A DNA stretch of 64,000 nucleotides from Kappaphycus alvarezii (GCA_002205965.3 NADL03000065.1:402435-466434), one strand, 5' to 3'; shown: positions 21,831 through 34,479, counted from the first letter of the stretch. Numbers and translations are program-made. Notes: a model not told the origin generated them from the letters alone.

Positions 21831-21959
21831 GCAGAACAACCCTAGTTCTTCACTTAAATATTACAAGTTAGACAAAACTCAATAAGGTTGAAAGTATATT
21901 CTGATCGTCGTTCGCAAATAACGACGACAATACTTCTCAACTTGGATACATTGTTTTGC

Positions 21960-22350
21960 TCACTGACAAGACCGGACTTGTAATGTGCTGAGTTATTCTA
22001 GTCACAAGAGCCGCAGAGTAACGAGATCTGTTCTAGGCGCCGAAGTTTATGCTTTCGCTGATGCCTTCGATATTGGATACATGATCAAACACGACCTTGA
22101 ATCATTGCTTGGAATCAAAATTCCACTCTCGATGTTTACGGACTCCAAGAGTCTATTTGATGTTATCACCAAGTGTTCCTACACTTTGGAAAAACCCTCA
22201 TGATTGATATTAGTTCTGTAAGAGATGCGTATGCCAAAGCGGAAATATCCGATGTTGGATTTGTGCGGACTGCGGACAACCCGCTGACGCCTTCACGAAG
22301 ATCGCAAAGTGTGATGCACTAACTTATACCTCACAAAAAGTAAGTGTGAT
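21960..22350 (+). pseudogene. C1 RNase H
   Basis: [26 protein letters not shown] (shown in part) carries the conserved glutamate. [11 protein letters not shown] has the aspartate. After a stop at 22201 the end is in another frame. It matches the C2 fragment at 6.1-6.6 kb. Confidence 0.8.
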
Positions 22351-22409
22351 CTACCTGTTCAACAATGGGTAATTCGTGATTAAGGATGGAGAAAACAATA
22401 GGTCAGGGC

Positions 22410-22421
22410 AAAGAGAGGGAG
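22410..22421 (+). promoter_or_regulatory. C1 polypurine tract
   Basis: AAAGAGAGGGAG ends one base before the 3' LTR at 22422. Confidence 0.75.
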
Positions 22422-22829
22422 TGTCAAGCCTATCAGGACACATAAACTATATTTATGTAGTATTTACAGTCCTGTAGTATAGCTATTTTGCCCTTACTAG
22501 TATTCCTATCCTACGTAGTCTATATTTTCTCTATCCTATTGTACTGTTAGCGATGCCTGTTAGGATCGTTGTAGTGTCAGGGTCACTAGGACCGTCCGCA
22601 TGGATATCCGCTAGGGTTGTAGCTAGTAGTTAGTAGATGTGCTAGAGATAGACGACGGCATCTATGCCTATAAAGGGCCTCACCGCCTTGGGCACCAAAG
22701 TAAAACAAGCATCAACAATTTTATTTCAACCTACTCAACTGTTCTACGCTAGCAAAAACGTCTACCGTTTTTTCAGGCTCGCCGCTAACGCCGCCAGTCT
22801 GCTTTTTTCATCCTTGAATCTTTACGACA
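22422..22829 (+). repeat. C1 3' LTR (408 bp)
   Basis: Partner of 16109-16521, TG...CA, with TATAAA at 22669-22674. It is followed by the ATATT duplication. Confidence 0.92.
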
Positions 22830-22834
22830 ATATT
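22830..22834. repeat. target-site duplication of C1 (right)
   Basis: ATATT, identical to 16104-16108. Confidence 0.9.
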
Positions 22835-23099
22835 TTAACAGTTTCTGAATTTGCAAGATATTTTTAATTTGGATGAGTCTGTCAAATTCATGGGTTGATT
22901 TCTTATTTTAAGACACGCTGTCATAATATGTCAGTACAAGTCCAGGTTCTGGTGGTACTAAGAGTGACTCTGAAAGGTCTATATAATGGTCACATTAATT
23001 CCCACCCCTGGCCGATGGGTGGCTGGCATGGGTATGCGATAGATGAGATATTTTACCTTGAGGAAATATCTTCTAATAGTCTCTCTGGTTCACACGATT

Positions 23100-23474
23100 C
23101 CATTTGGTGCATTTTATGGCTCTTAGGATGTTTCTTTGAGAATTTAGGGATACCCAAAAAGTCTATATAAGCGGAGTAAACTGCTTCCTCATGTGGAGGT
23201 CAAGCAAGTTGGCAGACAAATTCAAGCAAAGTCTTGAGTAGTAGGGAGTTGAGAGTCAACTTCAGACCCGAGAAATCCTTTTCTTACGCTGCTCACAGAG
23301 CATCAGTGGTAGACCCTGCCCCTTTCATACTTGGTTGTAGCCCTCTCAACTCTCTTCCATATACACTCCTTTTGTTCGTTCAACTATATCACGGTAGCAC
23401 TTTTGTCGCATGCAAAACCTCCTTCTTGGGTAGTTGGTCTGAGTATCTCTTCTCCCGACGATTTAACCCTATCA
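23100..23474 (+). repeat. 3' part of a G1-family LTR, opposite orientation
   Basis: From about 23100 to 23474 the plus strand matches the end of the G1 LTR read on its own strand: the TATA-type box (CTATATAAGCGG), the GAGTTGAGAGTCAAC block and the terminal CCCTATCA. The U3 part with the acidic frame is missing. No target duplication was found, so it is a truncated older copy inside the C2 remains. Confidence 0.85.
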
Positions 23475-23834
23475 GAAGTTTTGCTTCAGGTGTTGGAATC
23501 GTGTAGACATCGCGTTGTAAGGGTTTAGACTACATACAGGCCTGTTTCACGTCTCTGTACATAATACGCAGTTGAAAACGTCCCAGCGTAAGAAAAATGA
23601 CTCTGAGCATTATTTTCATAAGCATTTGGGAGTCGTTTGCGACTATATGTCGGTTTTTGTCCTGATTTCCTTGAAAAATACAGCTGCATTTCAGACTTTC
23701 AGTTTTTGTGTCGGGGTCTTTGACACAAAGAACACATCTGTTACGACAATGTTCGGTTTGCTTAGCAATTCCTGCACTTTAACAATTCTTACACCGCCTT
23801 TTGCAACTATTCCATCGTATTGTGATTGTTTGAC
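23475..23834. other. C2 interior, unresolved
   Basis: Lies between the C2 integrase and reverse transcriptase parts. No motif could be read with confidence. It is probably the decayed connection between the two domains. Confidence 0.4.
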
Positions 23835-24914
23835 TCAGGCAAACCTGGGATCATGTTGATTATGCACGTGTTCAACAAGGTTTACGTATGTGTCCATGTT
23901 TAATTTTTGGTCGGTAGGGTTGAGTAAATTTTCGACTGCCATGTGTGGGTGTTGGTACAGCTCAATAATTGTCATATGAAAGGTATGTTCACGTCTTTTG
24001 TCGTCAAGGACGATTTTCAGGCGGTATGAACGATACAGAAACGTATACGGGCAGCCTTGTCCTATATCCCATTTGTTCGCGGTAAACGAGAACTTCGTCA
24101 CCTGTTGTTGCGTCGTCTAATGTTTCGTTTGCAGAGGCTGAGTTGTGAGCGCGGCAGAGACGTAACTGGGTAACAATAGCTTCTTATTCACGTCGTGAAG
24201 TTTTCATTAGGTCCGTGTAGTTCGTGACTGTGGGGGCCATTTTGTTATATTGACCAGAGGGGAGTCTGGGCTAGGCACCGAAGGCTAGGATTTCCGGTGT
24301 AAAACTTTCCGTTCCTACTGTTTGGGACATGGCGAGATTGGCGTAGCCGATTATCAAGAACAAGGGGACAGCAGGGTGTTCGATGAATAACTTGTTTGCT
24401 AAGCGGCGAAGAAGATCGTGGTACCTTTCGGAGATCATGGATAAATGAAATTCGACGGCGATGGGTACGGTATTGCAGCCAAGGGAGGACGCGAGGGTCT
24501 TGAACTGCACGGACATGAACGATTTTACTCGGTCTACCTAGAATTTGTGAGGGACTCTGAGGTATTTTATTACCCATATTGACATTAATGCTTCCCAAAT
24601 TGTGTGCGAGTCCTGCTTGGAACGAATTGCGGCGCAGGAAAAATGAGTTTGTCGACATACGGCAATGTATAATTGGTGTGCCACAGATAGACATGAAATC
24701 AATGACGACGTCCAAATTGAATACACACTGGTCAGGAAGCACAGCCGATGACGAGTGTGTCGTCTGGAATATACCTGACAAGCAGGGCAAGATGTTGTAA
24801 TTTATTGAAGCTCAGCAAGGTCGGATGCGCCAGTTTCAAGTGGATATGCTCTGCGGAGAGCATTATACGCGGTGTCCGTTGGAGCTTGTTCAACATGTCG
24901 GTGGATATGCTCAA
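23835..24914 (-). pseudogene. C2 copia integrase
   Basis: Minus strand: HIHLKLAHPTLLSFNKL (zinc-binding end), FNLDVVIDFM (first aspartate), IWEALMSIWVIKYLRVPHKF, then IAVEFHLSMISERYHDLLRR, the equivalent of the C1 SHNSIGSGERYHDPLRR segment. TESFTPEILAFGA closes the core. The downstream part (WDIGQGCPYTF) is the C-terminal domain. The frame changes several times. Confidence 0.75.
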
Positions 24915-26099
24915 GTTCCATATTGGAGGACAAAACTTAGTATGGGTTTATCTTGTTGGTAATAAAGGCAGCCGAGGCGGTGTGAAATTGTTATGTTTAC
25001 CCCAATTGTTTTGAATGTGGCTGTGTTGCGGTCGGTAAATTTGTCACTGACGGTTCTAAAGTTTGTTTGCGTAGGAAGACCGACCAAAAATAGGAAACTG
25101 TTAGCTATTAAGATAGAAACGTAATCGAAATAGAAATTACCGGGTAGTCGGAACCGGATATAAATTCGACCGATTGCTCGGACGGGGATCTAGTTGGTGA
25201 CTTGTCCACAAAATGTTATTTATGTCGAAATCGTATCGATCTGGCGTAGCTGCTGCGTGAAGTGGTACGTTTTCAAGTACGCGAGCCACGGCGTAACGCC
25301 TGTGACACTTTAAGCGGTGCCTTATCTAAGAATAATCGTAGAACGGGGTAATCTTACCATGCTTACGGTCGGTTAATTTTGAAACAAATCATTAATGCGT
25401 GGTAGAAGCACCAGTTTCTTGTACATTGAGTACTCATGACGAGGATTGCCTCGCTTCCTGCTGGAATAATATACCAGCGATAGAAACAGATTTTACTGTT
25501 CAGTTTTTTCCTGTGAAAGTTGCGTTTTCAGTTTCATTGCATCGAGGACATTAAAACTTTACTCGTCAACGGAGCGATCGAATGCGGTGTTAAGAGATGG
25601 TGCGGGTTCCGCGTTTGGAGTATGGACCAGAGCTTCTTCTTAGCCTGACGAAAAAGAACATGAGAATCCGGGCGGTTGGACACTGCTGGTATAGATGGAA
25701 CGAAGAATTGCAGAATGAACAAATCAGGGTTTTACCATCTTGACCGTTAGATTTTCGAGCGGGAGAGAAGGATACGTTTCGTTGGTGGCAGTTTTGTCGT
25801 GGGCTAGTCTTGGGGCGCTGTCTAGTGCCCTGATAATGTCGCTGCGTACGGTAGTTGAGTGTAGAAAACTATGAGGAACCCCACATTATGCAATGCTTGA
25901 AGTACGAGTTACCATCTTGGTTATAATGAAGACTGATTGAAGTAACATCTATGTCACCTTCTTCGACGAGGAAGGCGTTTTGATAAAGAAGGATTAATTG
26001 AAATCGATGTGCTCGATGTGGGAGCGGTTTCCTGCTGTCGAATGCACTAGTGCAGACTGTTGCGTAACGTATTTGTATCTGTGTGTGTTGTGGTGGTAA
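24915..26099. other. C2 gag-protease interval, no readable motif
   Basis: By position this should hold the C2 protease and the end of gag. No DTG/DSG motif or zinc knuckle was found in any frame. Confidence 0.4.
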
Positions 26100-26438
26100 C
26101 TAGGGGCAAATGGAAAGGCTCAGGCTTGGCTGCCTTAACAATGCAATCACGGAGGAGGAGTTAGGAATGGTATTCTGGGTCAAATAGGGACTGGGAATCA
26201 CGGGCGAGTAGAAACTCAGGTATTTGGATTCTTGCGACGAATATTTTGTAAGAGCAAAGTGTTCAGTTCCGTTGTGTACATGTCGCGGTGATAAAAAGGT
26301 TCTGCATGCGAATAAAAGCATTGTCAACAAAGGCGGCCGCTGGGCAACATGAGCGATGTAGAAGCGTAGGGCGCTACCTTCGAACATTACATGGAGATCT
26401 GAAAGTCTCTGATGATTTTCGGACACCCAAAGCTTCAC
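26100..26438 (-). pseudogene. C2 gag fragment
   Basis: Contains LSDLHVMFEGSALRFYIAHV, closely like the C1 gag block LKYLHHLLTGNAKRFYITNV. That places a copia capsid fragment upstream of the C2 integrase in element order. The rest of the frame is unconserved. Confidence 0.6.
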
Positions 26439-27074
26439 ATTGCTGTTTGAACTTTCAACTTACTATGGATATTATTGGAACTTCATGGGGTCTTGAATAG
26501 AGATCTGCGGAATAACGTGGGGCTTTGAGAAATTCCCGCTTCGCGTTATTTGTTGGACCCACTCCGACAGAGGGTGCCATGGAAGTGGGTGCGGAAGTTG
26601 GGTTTTCTGGCTGTCGTGGCTTTTGCGCGTCCTAACAATGCGATAAGTCTCCTCTGTATAGGTTCTTCTGTTCTTGTGCCACACATTGCGCCATTAGTAT
26701 CAAGTTAATCACTTAAGTTTCGCCTGGATAGTTTATGGACTTCATTTTTTCTCGAGGTTTATGTTTTTTTTAGCCTGACAGGAAGATCGTTTCCTGTGAC
26801 TTCTTCTGTGCTCGTCCCTTCGATGAACTTATCAAGGTCGCTTCAGTGAAACTCACCTTCACTATCCATTGCAGATTAACGATTACATTTTGATGAACCT
26901 CAGGTTAACGGAGTCGCGCACTTAATTTGTTACTCGAGAATGGTCGTCTGGACTTTGTTGCGCACTTGTGGCGCTACCTTTAGACTGTGTTATGCTACGA
27001 TTGCCTACCAGCAGACAAAATTTCGCACTCGATGTACTTCGGTCCTATCCGCACGTAGTCGGGTTCCATCCTAT

Positions 27075-27250
27075 TCGCGAATGAGGTCTGGAATATTAAC
27101 GTAAAGTTAACAATTTGTATTGACTTGGAAAAATAATGATGGTATTCATGATTTCCTGCGAAAAGCGGAAGCTTCGGCCTGACTTCGACGACTGCTCTAA
27201 CATTACAGAACATTACACTGTAGAAATCACTTTGTGGAGAGAAGATCACA
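27075..27250 (-). repeat. C2 5' LTR remnant
   Basis: Matches 5870-6046 in the same orientation and opens TGTGATC on the minus strand at 27250. It is placed before the C2 gag fragment. Confidence 0.55.
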
Positions 27251-27252
27251 TT

Positions 27253-30200
27253 GGACGTAGCGCGCTCGTACGGTATACAGTATTACTCTACGCTGTACGA
27301 GTTTGAGGTGCGCGTACAGTGCACGGTGGTATATTTCGCTGCACTATCGAGGAAACTCGGACCTGACGCTCCTCCAAAAGAAGGCAAGGGGTTGCTGAAT
27401 TCCGAGGCAAGGAAGGGAGCTAGGTTCCGCTTGGCTCCAAAAAGATAAAAGAACTCCCACAACATTACATGGAATCGCATCCAAAGTTCGAAGCGCCGAT
27501 GAATAATTCCAATAACCTCACAATTTCTTCGATTTTTCTCCTTCTTGGGACGTTGTAGGCTTCTTTTTCGCGTATGAGAATATATTTATGCGCTGATCAG
27601 GGAAAATCACTCCAGCTCGTCTGCCACCTCGACTGCACGTCGTTTATACTTTGCTACGAGTATTTTGCGCCCGACGGGGCGTTGACGTAGGAGAAGAAGA
27701 ACTACTCGACCGTGAAGGCCAAGCTCATCAAGAATCTTGGGAAACTTCGAAGCCGGAAGAAGAACTTCAGAAGGCTATCAGCGCTAGGTGGGATCTGAAG
27801 GACTTAACGGGCTCCCTCGCATAGTATTTATGGCGTTTATATAAAGAGTTAGATCCAATGATACAGTTTCGTTCAGCTTGCTTCGCAAGATAGTTAGAGA
27901 AACCCTAGATATGGTACAGATCGTAATTTTTGAGCCCTGGAAGACTACAAGGGGGTCATCAAGGCCGAAACGGACTTCGTAATTGGACCAACGACGTGCT
28001 ATGGAGAAGAGAGCCAAAAGCATCCTCGCGTGGAGTAGACGGGCACTGTGACGGGAGAAGGGAGAACGGTCGACCTACCTACCGACCTTATAAGTTAATC
28101 AGTCTAATAAAAAGTATCAAATACGGGACCGCGCTGCTGTCTTGGCGGCTTTTTGTACCCGCAGGCGGAGCGAGTAGCCTTATATCTACGTTTATGTAAC
28201 AGTATAGGAGTGAAGGAAGCTACTGTGTTACCGGTCGCACTATACAGTACGATAGTACTGCTACCTGTCGACATTCTTTTAAGAATAGGACATATTCATC
28301 GGACATGCCAAGTCACCTCCATCGTGGCCCGCGATTGGACTCGACTTTTCGTACAGTATTCACTGTACAACATACCCTCTGATTGGGCCAAAACGGCCCT
28401 TATACCTTAAACGGCCCAACTAATTAAATTCTTGAACTGAATAATACAAAACGTAAATAATATATGTGCACACTGTGAACTGATATAATTTACGTGAATA
28501 ACTATTTAAATTTAATCTATGTCATAGATCTATGGCATAGATTAAATTTAAATCAGCCGTTTTATTTGCGAGAAAGAGTATAGAGTACCATGCAAACGCT
28601 TTCTCCTTGGTCCAGAACGAACATTATGTGGTCCCATGTAAAAATAATAAAAAACCGCAGCTTTGATGTCAGTTATGTTTGTCATGTGACGCACTTGAAA
28701 ATAGTGCTCGACATTTGATTCCAGCCAGAGTTAGTACATATAACATCCTTTCTTCTTTAATATTCGTGGTTCGTCTTCACGCACAGCGCCCATCTATCCA
28801 ACCAGCCATGTCTTCGCCTCAGTGGTTCCCTTTAACAACCCAGACCTTGCCAATAACCACGCCCACATTCGTACACCACCCCATTCACCCCTCGAAATGA
28901 CTAATTTTTCCTCTTGTGCTGGTTCCACAGCGATTCCGCAGTAGATAACACTTCGTATATCATTTTGTATGCGCGACAGGCCCAAAATTTTACCAAGAAA
29001 CCAATGTACAGCACGACAGCGAGTCTCTCTCAGTCGATTCGCCGGACGATTGGAGCGCAAATGGTCAGCCGAGGACCCCGGGACAAAATTCTCGCGGCAC
29101 CAACTGATCGACGATGGGGCGGTAGAGGCTAGCGATGGCGAGGATGGGGGGTCGCCAAGTTTCATGGAAACGTGTCCAACTTGCGGTTTGAGCTTCGATC
29201 GAAGGATGAGAAGGAGGTTAGACCTCTAGTAATTGGAAATTAAAATAAATAATGGGCAATTGGTGAGGGTGGTTTCAATTATCTCAAGTTCCTTTGTTTC
29301 CAATAGAGTGCCAGTGGAAAATACTGCACGAGTGCCATGATTGTAGTGCAAAAAGGTCGAAGAAGGGACTGGCGTGGCACCCGTCGTACTGCCTGTCATC
29401 TGTAAGCATGCTTACAGAAGCTTCGCCAGGGATGATCCAAGTCAAAAGAGGAGTATCCGTAATCCGAAATGTAACGAGACAGAGACAGAAGTTACTGATG
29501 TTGTGCGTGTACATCGATAGTGAGCTAGACCTCTTTTAGCTAGCGGTCTTTTCTGCTGTCTAACTCAAATTATCGATCTTTCTCGACTCTCTTGGCTTCA
29601 TCTAATATTTTCGAATCTAGATATCCGAGTGCGAAAGTTTGGTAAAGCTTTCGGAAAGTATTCATGTTGTGGTTTGCCAAGGCATAAGAAATTTGTTTGT
29701 GCCTTTTATCAACTGAATGAAGGCGATCTCTCCTGAATCAAAGTAGTCGCTGACTCTTTCGAACGTGACTATAATCTCTGCCTTCTCGAAGAGTGGTAAT
29801 GGTCGAGTAGAGTCAATGCAAATCAACCGTCAAGACGAGTGGCAAGGAACGATCAGAGACGTACATCTTGGATCGGCAGTAAGCCATGTGTCCACCCCTA
29901 TCAGCTGTCTCTGCCGCTGCGATTATCTCCTTCCGCATGGATGAGAACAAGAACCGAGCTTGTTTGGAGCTGTTCCAGTCTATAGCATGAAAAAGTTTGT
30001 AATGTGGAAAGAACATTTCCGAGAAGTATCCTGTCTGTCCATAGGACTATTTCCCTTTGCTTCCGTAAGAAAAGGCTTGGTAAGCTGCTTTTTTATCACT
30101 GAGTTAAGGTTGGAAGGCACACGATACGTGAACACCGGAGAAAGTTGCCGAATATCTTGCTTTATCGTGCGTCCATAATATCACGAAGCGCATCTACGGG

Positions 30201-33060
30201 TTGGGATTGGCTCTTGGAAATGTTTCTACGCATATGGGTAAGCGGGTTGAGATAGTTACAATAGTAGCAATAAAAAAGCTGAGCGTGCCAGGAATCAGTG
30301 CTGTTTGGTATTTTAGTTAACATGGTCACCATCTCCATCCCAACTCGTCTAACTTCTTCACGACAATTTCTCTCCCGACAATTCTCCCGCGCTGGGCTCT
30401 TTAACTTGCCTCTCTACTGTACGTGAGAAATCTTAAGCCCCGTCACCTTCTACATCTTCTCATTCTTTCCCTAGTATCCCCTCATAATCAGGCCCTTTCG
30501 AAGTTAAATTATAGCTTGGACGCGAACACATATTCGTAAAACAGATTGCACCTCAGCAAGATAACGATATAGTCAAAGAAATCTGATTAATTTATTTGTG
30601 TGATGAGAGAGTGAAAGGTGGTATTACATACCATTCATTCCAGGAGAGAGCCCAAAATGGCTAATTTCGTAAAATTAACATTCTCCGATAAATTTTTTTT
30701 GTCTCCACGAAAACCGTCTGCTTTGCAGGCCCAGATTTCAGCTTTAACAGTGATTCATTTTAAAGTAAACATTTCATTAGTAATGGCCGAAAGCATCTCA
30801 ACACTAAGAGATTAAACTGCCGGAGGCGTACGCAGGAGTAAGAAAGGAGGTAAATGGATCTTTCATACAGTGAGGGAAAGTACTATTGAGAATAGCGGAA
30901 TGTCATACAAAATTAAATGCTGCATACACAGTGAATGAATAGATCACAAGTAATACGTTTCTAACGTCAGCAAACTGAAGAACGGTTCCAGACTTGGCAC
31001 TAGTAAAGCTTTCTACTCAACCTAGACATCCCAATCCTTCTTTTTAGTTGAATTGTAGGTTAGAAGCGAGGGGAGATCCAGGGGCACAATATTACTTCAT
31101 CGAAGCAGCCATGACTAGCTCAGTAATAAGGCTTTATACATACCCATAAAGCGTAAATATTATCTCATGGTCTACATAACTGGATTGTTCGTCCTGATGA
31201 AGAAAACAATAATAATATTCAATCAATTTGGGTGGTACATTTGTTTGCAAATTTTCTTCAGTCCAGTCATGACTCGATGACAAGTAATCACTCCTGTTCA
31301 TATGTTTACCGTTTTCGATCCTACTACATTCTAACCCTCGCCCTTCATATTTATAGAATTATTTATTCGCTAAAGCTCTTCCACTCTTGCTGAACGTGAT
31401 GAAATCTACGCTTATGATTGATAGGTTCTGATATACATTGGGAACAAATTGGAAGAGTTACTATACCTTGCACGCGGAGGTGGCGGAATTGTGTGGACAT
31501 TGAAGCGTGTGCGAGCATGTTGAACATAGCTTAGAAAGAAAAATTTTCTAGCAAACTTATCGTGGTGGATTTTTTACTACCAAAAACATTACATGGGCGA
31601 AGCAAAAACCACTACGGTACTCACAGCGACATTTGGAATACCAAAGTTTGAATGATCGACATATTACGATACATCTTGCGCAAACCATAACTTAGATTTG
31701 CAACCGAAATTTGTTACATAAAATAAGGACAGAATATGTCGCGACTTGCTAATAATTAGTTGCTATATGGGCACGGACATGAGGCAGACTTGTGTGAAAT
31801 ACGAAGAAATTTTTTCATAGTCCTTTATGGGCCATCTTGCTCATAAAATGAACAAAATTACTTAGCTAGCAGCACTTGTGTGGAAAATTTTTAGTGTTCC
31901 TGTTTTGTAAATAACCTGGTATTTAGTACTCAGGAAGAAGAAAATTGAAAGACAGTCTAGATTCAGCCTTATGTAAGTGGTATACGGGCCCTGTCTAGCT
32001 GCTATTTAGTAGAAGCATAACGAAAGAAAATTATATCAACAGTCTTTCTCCCTTCTGCTGTGACGGTTGCGAACACCTCACTATTTTAAGCAACAATAGC
32101 GCGCCAAACAAACCGAATTATCAAAATATCTGCCTGTATTTCAGCGAATGAGTTTAAGTTTACTTCTAACAGTCTCGGCAGCTGTTATTCTCTGAGTACC
32201 AAAAACTTTTGTGTAGCTTAACTGCAAAGACCATTAACGTTTTAGGGGTGAAAAACTCTACAATTCCCACCTCTTGTATCCTTTTTTTTGTTCACGGCAC
32301 CAAGCGCAACTTGAATTTTTGAGACAATATTTTTGCCAGAAAGTAGATATTTTTATGTTATTTATGTTCAGAGGACATGTAGACCATTTCTAGAAGACAT
32401 TTGAGAAAACAGAACACTATTTCATGTCATAGTCACCGTGCGCTTGTTTTATACCACTGAAATACTAATCTGTAAAAAATTGGCTTAAATTAAAGCTGTT
32501 AAAGACATTATCGCAGTAATAAAAGATTTATCAGCTTTAATAATTCAACCCAATTTTTTTAGCTAAACATAATGGTTATATTCTACAACTACTTGCTTAT
32601 GATCTTAAAACAAATAAAAAAAGTACCCTATGGAAAGCAAGGCTGTAAAACGCTTATTTTTATGATTCTAACGCACATGGATTGGTGGAAATACGTCTGC
32701 ATAGTTGATAAATTTGTATTTATACTGCTCAGTCTCAAAGCCAATTATGGATTAAATCGCCAAAGTCTAGGTAGTGCTAGTTTGAATAGGAGATCTAACA
32801 GAAGGCTGGTCACGCATCTTTTTTACTATTTAGTAGCGCAAATACGGAGCAGGCAAATGTATGTCCAAATTGAAAACGAAAAAACCATGCTTACAAACCA
32901 GAAATGTAGTAACGTGAAAAATCATTAAAACTTCAATACATACAAAATATTTAAATATTAAATATTTAAAGTATGTGTTACCAATGTCCCCAAGCTTGTT
33001 CTCAGGCACATCGCACTTCGCAAACACAGAAAAGGAAAATCACTTTTATTCACTTCCACT
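27253..33060. other. long stretch with no recognisable gene
   Basis: Only short frames occur on both strands. A frame near 28969-29229 (plus) ends with a CxxC pair (CPTCGLSFDRR), but no H-x-H partner follows, so a zinc finger is not supported. From 30.5 to 33 kb the DNA is AT-rich. A 50-bp palindrome lies at 28504-28553. Confidence 0.5.
28504..28553. repeat. 50-bp near-perfect palindrome
   Basis: ATTTAAATTTAATCTATG (28504-28521) is followed by a 14-bp near-palindromic centre around AGATCT, then its exact reverse complement CATAGATTAAATTTAAAT (28536-28553). Only one base pair in the whole 50 bp fails to match. No flanking element was found. Confidence 0.9.
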
Positions 33061-33069
33061 TTCGACATT

Positions 33070-34450
33070 GCTTACCCTTGCCAGAAAGGGTTATTGGCGA
33101 GACCTCTACAGCCGATAACCGAACACCTTCCTCCCAATAAAACACTCCATCCCCCCGCTACACGGCCACCGACTATCAATCCAACGATTACAATGGTCTT
33201 TTCAGGATAGGTGCATCTGCCAAGTAACCGCTGCCCTCCTTAAGACAACGCCACCCGCAACAAACTTACTCGCACTATTCCCCTAGTCCAAAATCTCCAC
33301 CCTAACCCCCTTGAAACATTCACTGCAACCTGTCCATCAGAGTTGTCTGCCCTCACCCCCCTTATCAAGTCAACCTTCTCACAAGCCTTCCAAAACTTGA
33401 GCCGACATTCAACTCCCGGACCGGAAGGGATGCGCTGTTCCATACTCCGTGCGCTCAAAAATTCTCCGGCAGGAGCGGAATCCCAAGCCATAACACTCTT
33501 TATATTAACGGCTTTCGGCAACAAACGGGCAAACGACAAGGTTCAATACCTGCACAGCCGTATTTCTCAAGGGCATCTTTGATTGTCACGGCTATGTGTA
33601 CCTCTGACCCCCATCGCTTGCATCGCAGTTGGCCTTAAATACAGAGAATATTTGGAACGATTTCGCGCGGTCAGACCCAGTAGTCGCCCCCAGCTTCTCT
33701 CATACTTTAAGCCTCCGCAGCACTCTGTCCGCTCTAAAACCCGGTACTGCAGCTGCAATTCGCGCCCTCTGTAGAACATCAGCAGCCCTCATAAATCAAT
33801 AGTACGCCCTCCTCAAATGTGACAACACAAATTTTTTTAACCAAATGGAACGTTCCAGCTTCCTGAACTCAATCTGCGAGTACACTCCACAGGCCGCTCG
33901 CCACGTAAACTTCAAGTACGCACACCCTTCCAATGTCCTATTCTGATTCTTCATCCTGTAATCTGAGACAAATCCCTCCACGTTCAGTAGCTTTTTGTCC
34001 TAACCGCATTCAACACCCTCCTTGTGCGCTCATTTGATTAACTCTATGACGACGCTAAACGGATCCCGTTTAGCAATGAACGTTATTAATCCTTCCTCAG
34101 ACCTGTCGAAACAGATGCTTTTTTCTGTACGGTCCAGTGTCGCCGCTACCCTCTTACCCGGTATATAGTCTCATGGGAAGGTATTTTCTACCATGAAATA
34201 TTCATAATCCCTCCTTTACTCGTCAAATGGGACCAGCTTCTATTCAATTAGCTTTAACATTTCACATACACAGAAACTTCACATGTTGAAACTGGATTGG
34301 TGGCCAGTGCCCAAATTGGCAAAGGAGTGAAACTGTACTTCTATCCTTGCAATGAGCCTGCGGCTGTAATTCCCTTGAATAATTTTGCGCTTGAGAGCGT
34401 CCCTGGCTCCGATTTTGAATGAGCGATTCCTGGAACGGTGGTGGGCGTCC
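33070..34450 (+). pseudogene. R1: decayed reverse transcriptase of the R2 type
   Basis: Segments match the GC-rich element R2 in order: LARKGYWRDLYS (R2: LARQGQWQQLYT), TAALLKTTPPAT (R2: TAALLQNTPPAT), NLSRHSTPGPEGM followed by LRALKNSPAGAE (R2: ALNRHSAPGPDGM, LRVLSTAPAGGE), PIACIAVG (R2: RPIAIG), and FNQMERSSFLNSICEYTPQA (the block after the catalytic aspartate). The catalytic YxDD box could not be found. Frame changes and stops are frequent. Confidence 0.75.
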
Positions 34451-34479
34451 AAGTCTCCACTACGGAGAGGGTGCGAAAG

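Larger units (their letters stand above)
16109..22829 (+). mobile_element. C1: full-length Ty1/copia element with a zinc-finger frame before gag
   Basis: The element is 6.72 kb, with LTRs of 413 and 408 bp (TGTCAAGCC...ACGACA) and 5-bp target duplications ATATT. Order after the 5' LTR: a long open frame ending in two C2H2 fingers, gag with one CCHC knuckle, protease, integrase, reverse transcriptase, RNase H, purine tract, 3' LTR. Integrase before reverse transcriptase defines Ty1/copia. The LTRs differ at about 15 positions by eye (roughly 96 percent identical), yet the pol part has many stops and frame breaks. It is inserted in the C2 reverse transcriptase. Confidence 0.93.
5830..27250 (-). 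mobile_element. C2: old Ty1/copia element, split by two nested insertions
   Basis: Reading the minus strand from 27250 down, the parts of one copia element appear in the right order: LTR-like end (27250-27075), gag (near 26.4 kb), integrase (24914-23835), reverse transcriptase (16108-15481), RNase H (about 6575-6090) and a matching LTR-like end (6046-5830). The gaps are filled exactly by C1 (16109-22829) and G1 (6629-15474), each with its own target duplication. On either side of G1 the conserved linker between reverse transcriptase and RNase H resumes (NKAAKHL on the 15.5 kb side, KFKPLEKNSLKMHV on the 6.6 kb side). All coding parts are full of stops and frame changes, so this is the oldest layer. 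The LTR limits are approximate. Confidence 0.75.

Noticed and set aside
28969-29229. Plus-strand frame ending CPTCGLSFDRR, a possible zinc finger
   Set aside because: Only the first cysteine pair is present and no histidine pair follows before the stop.
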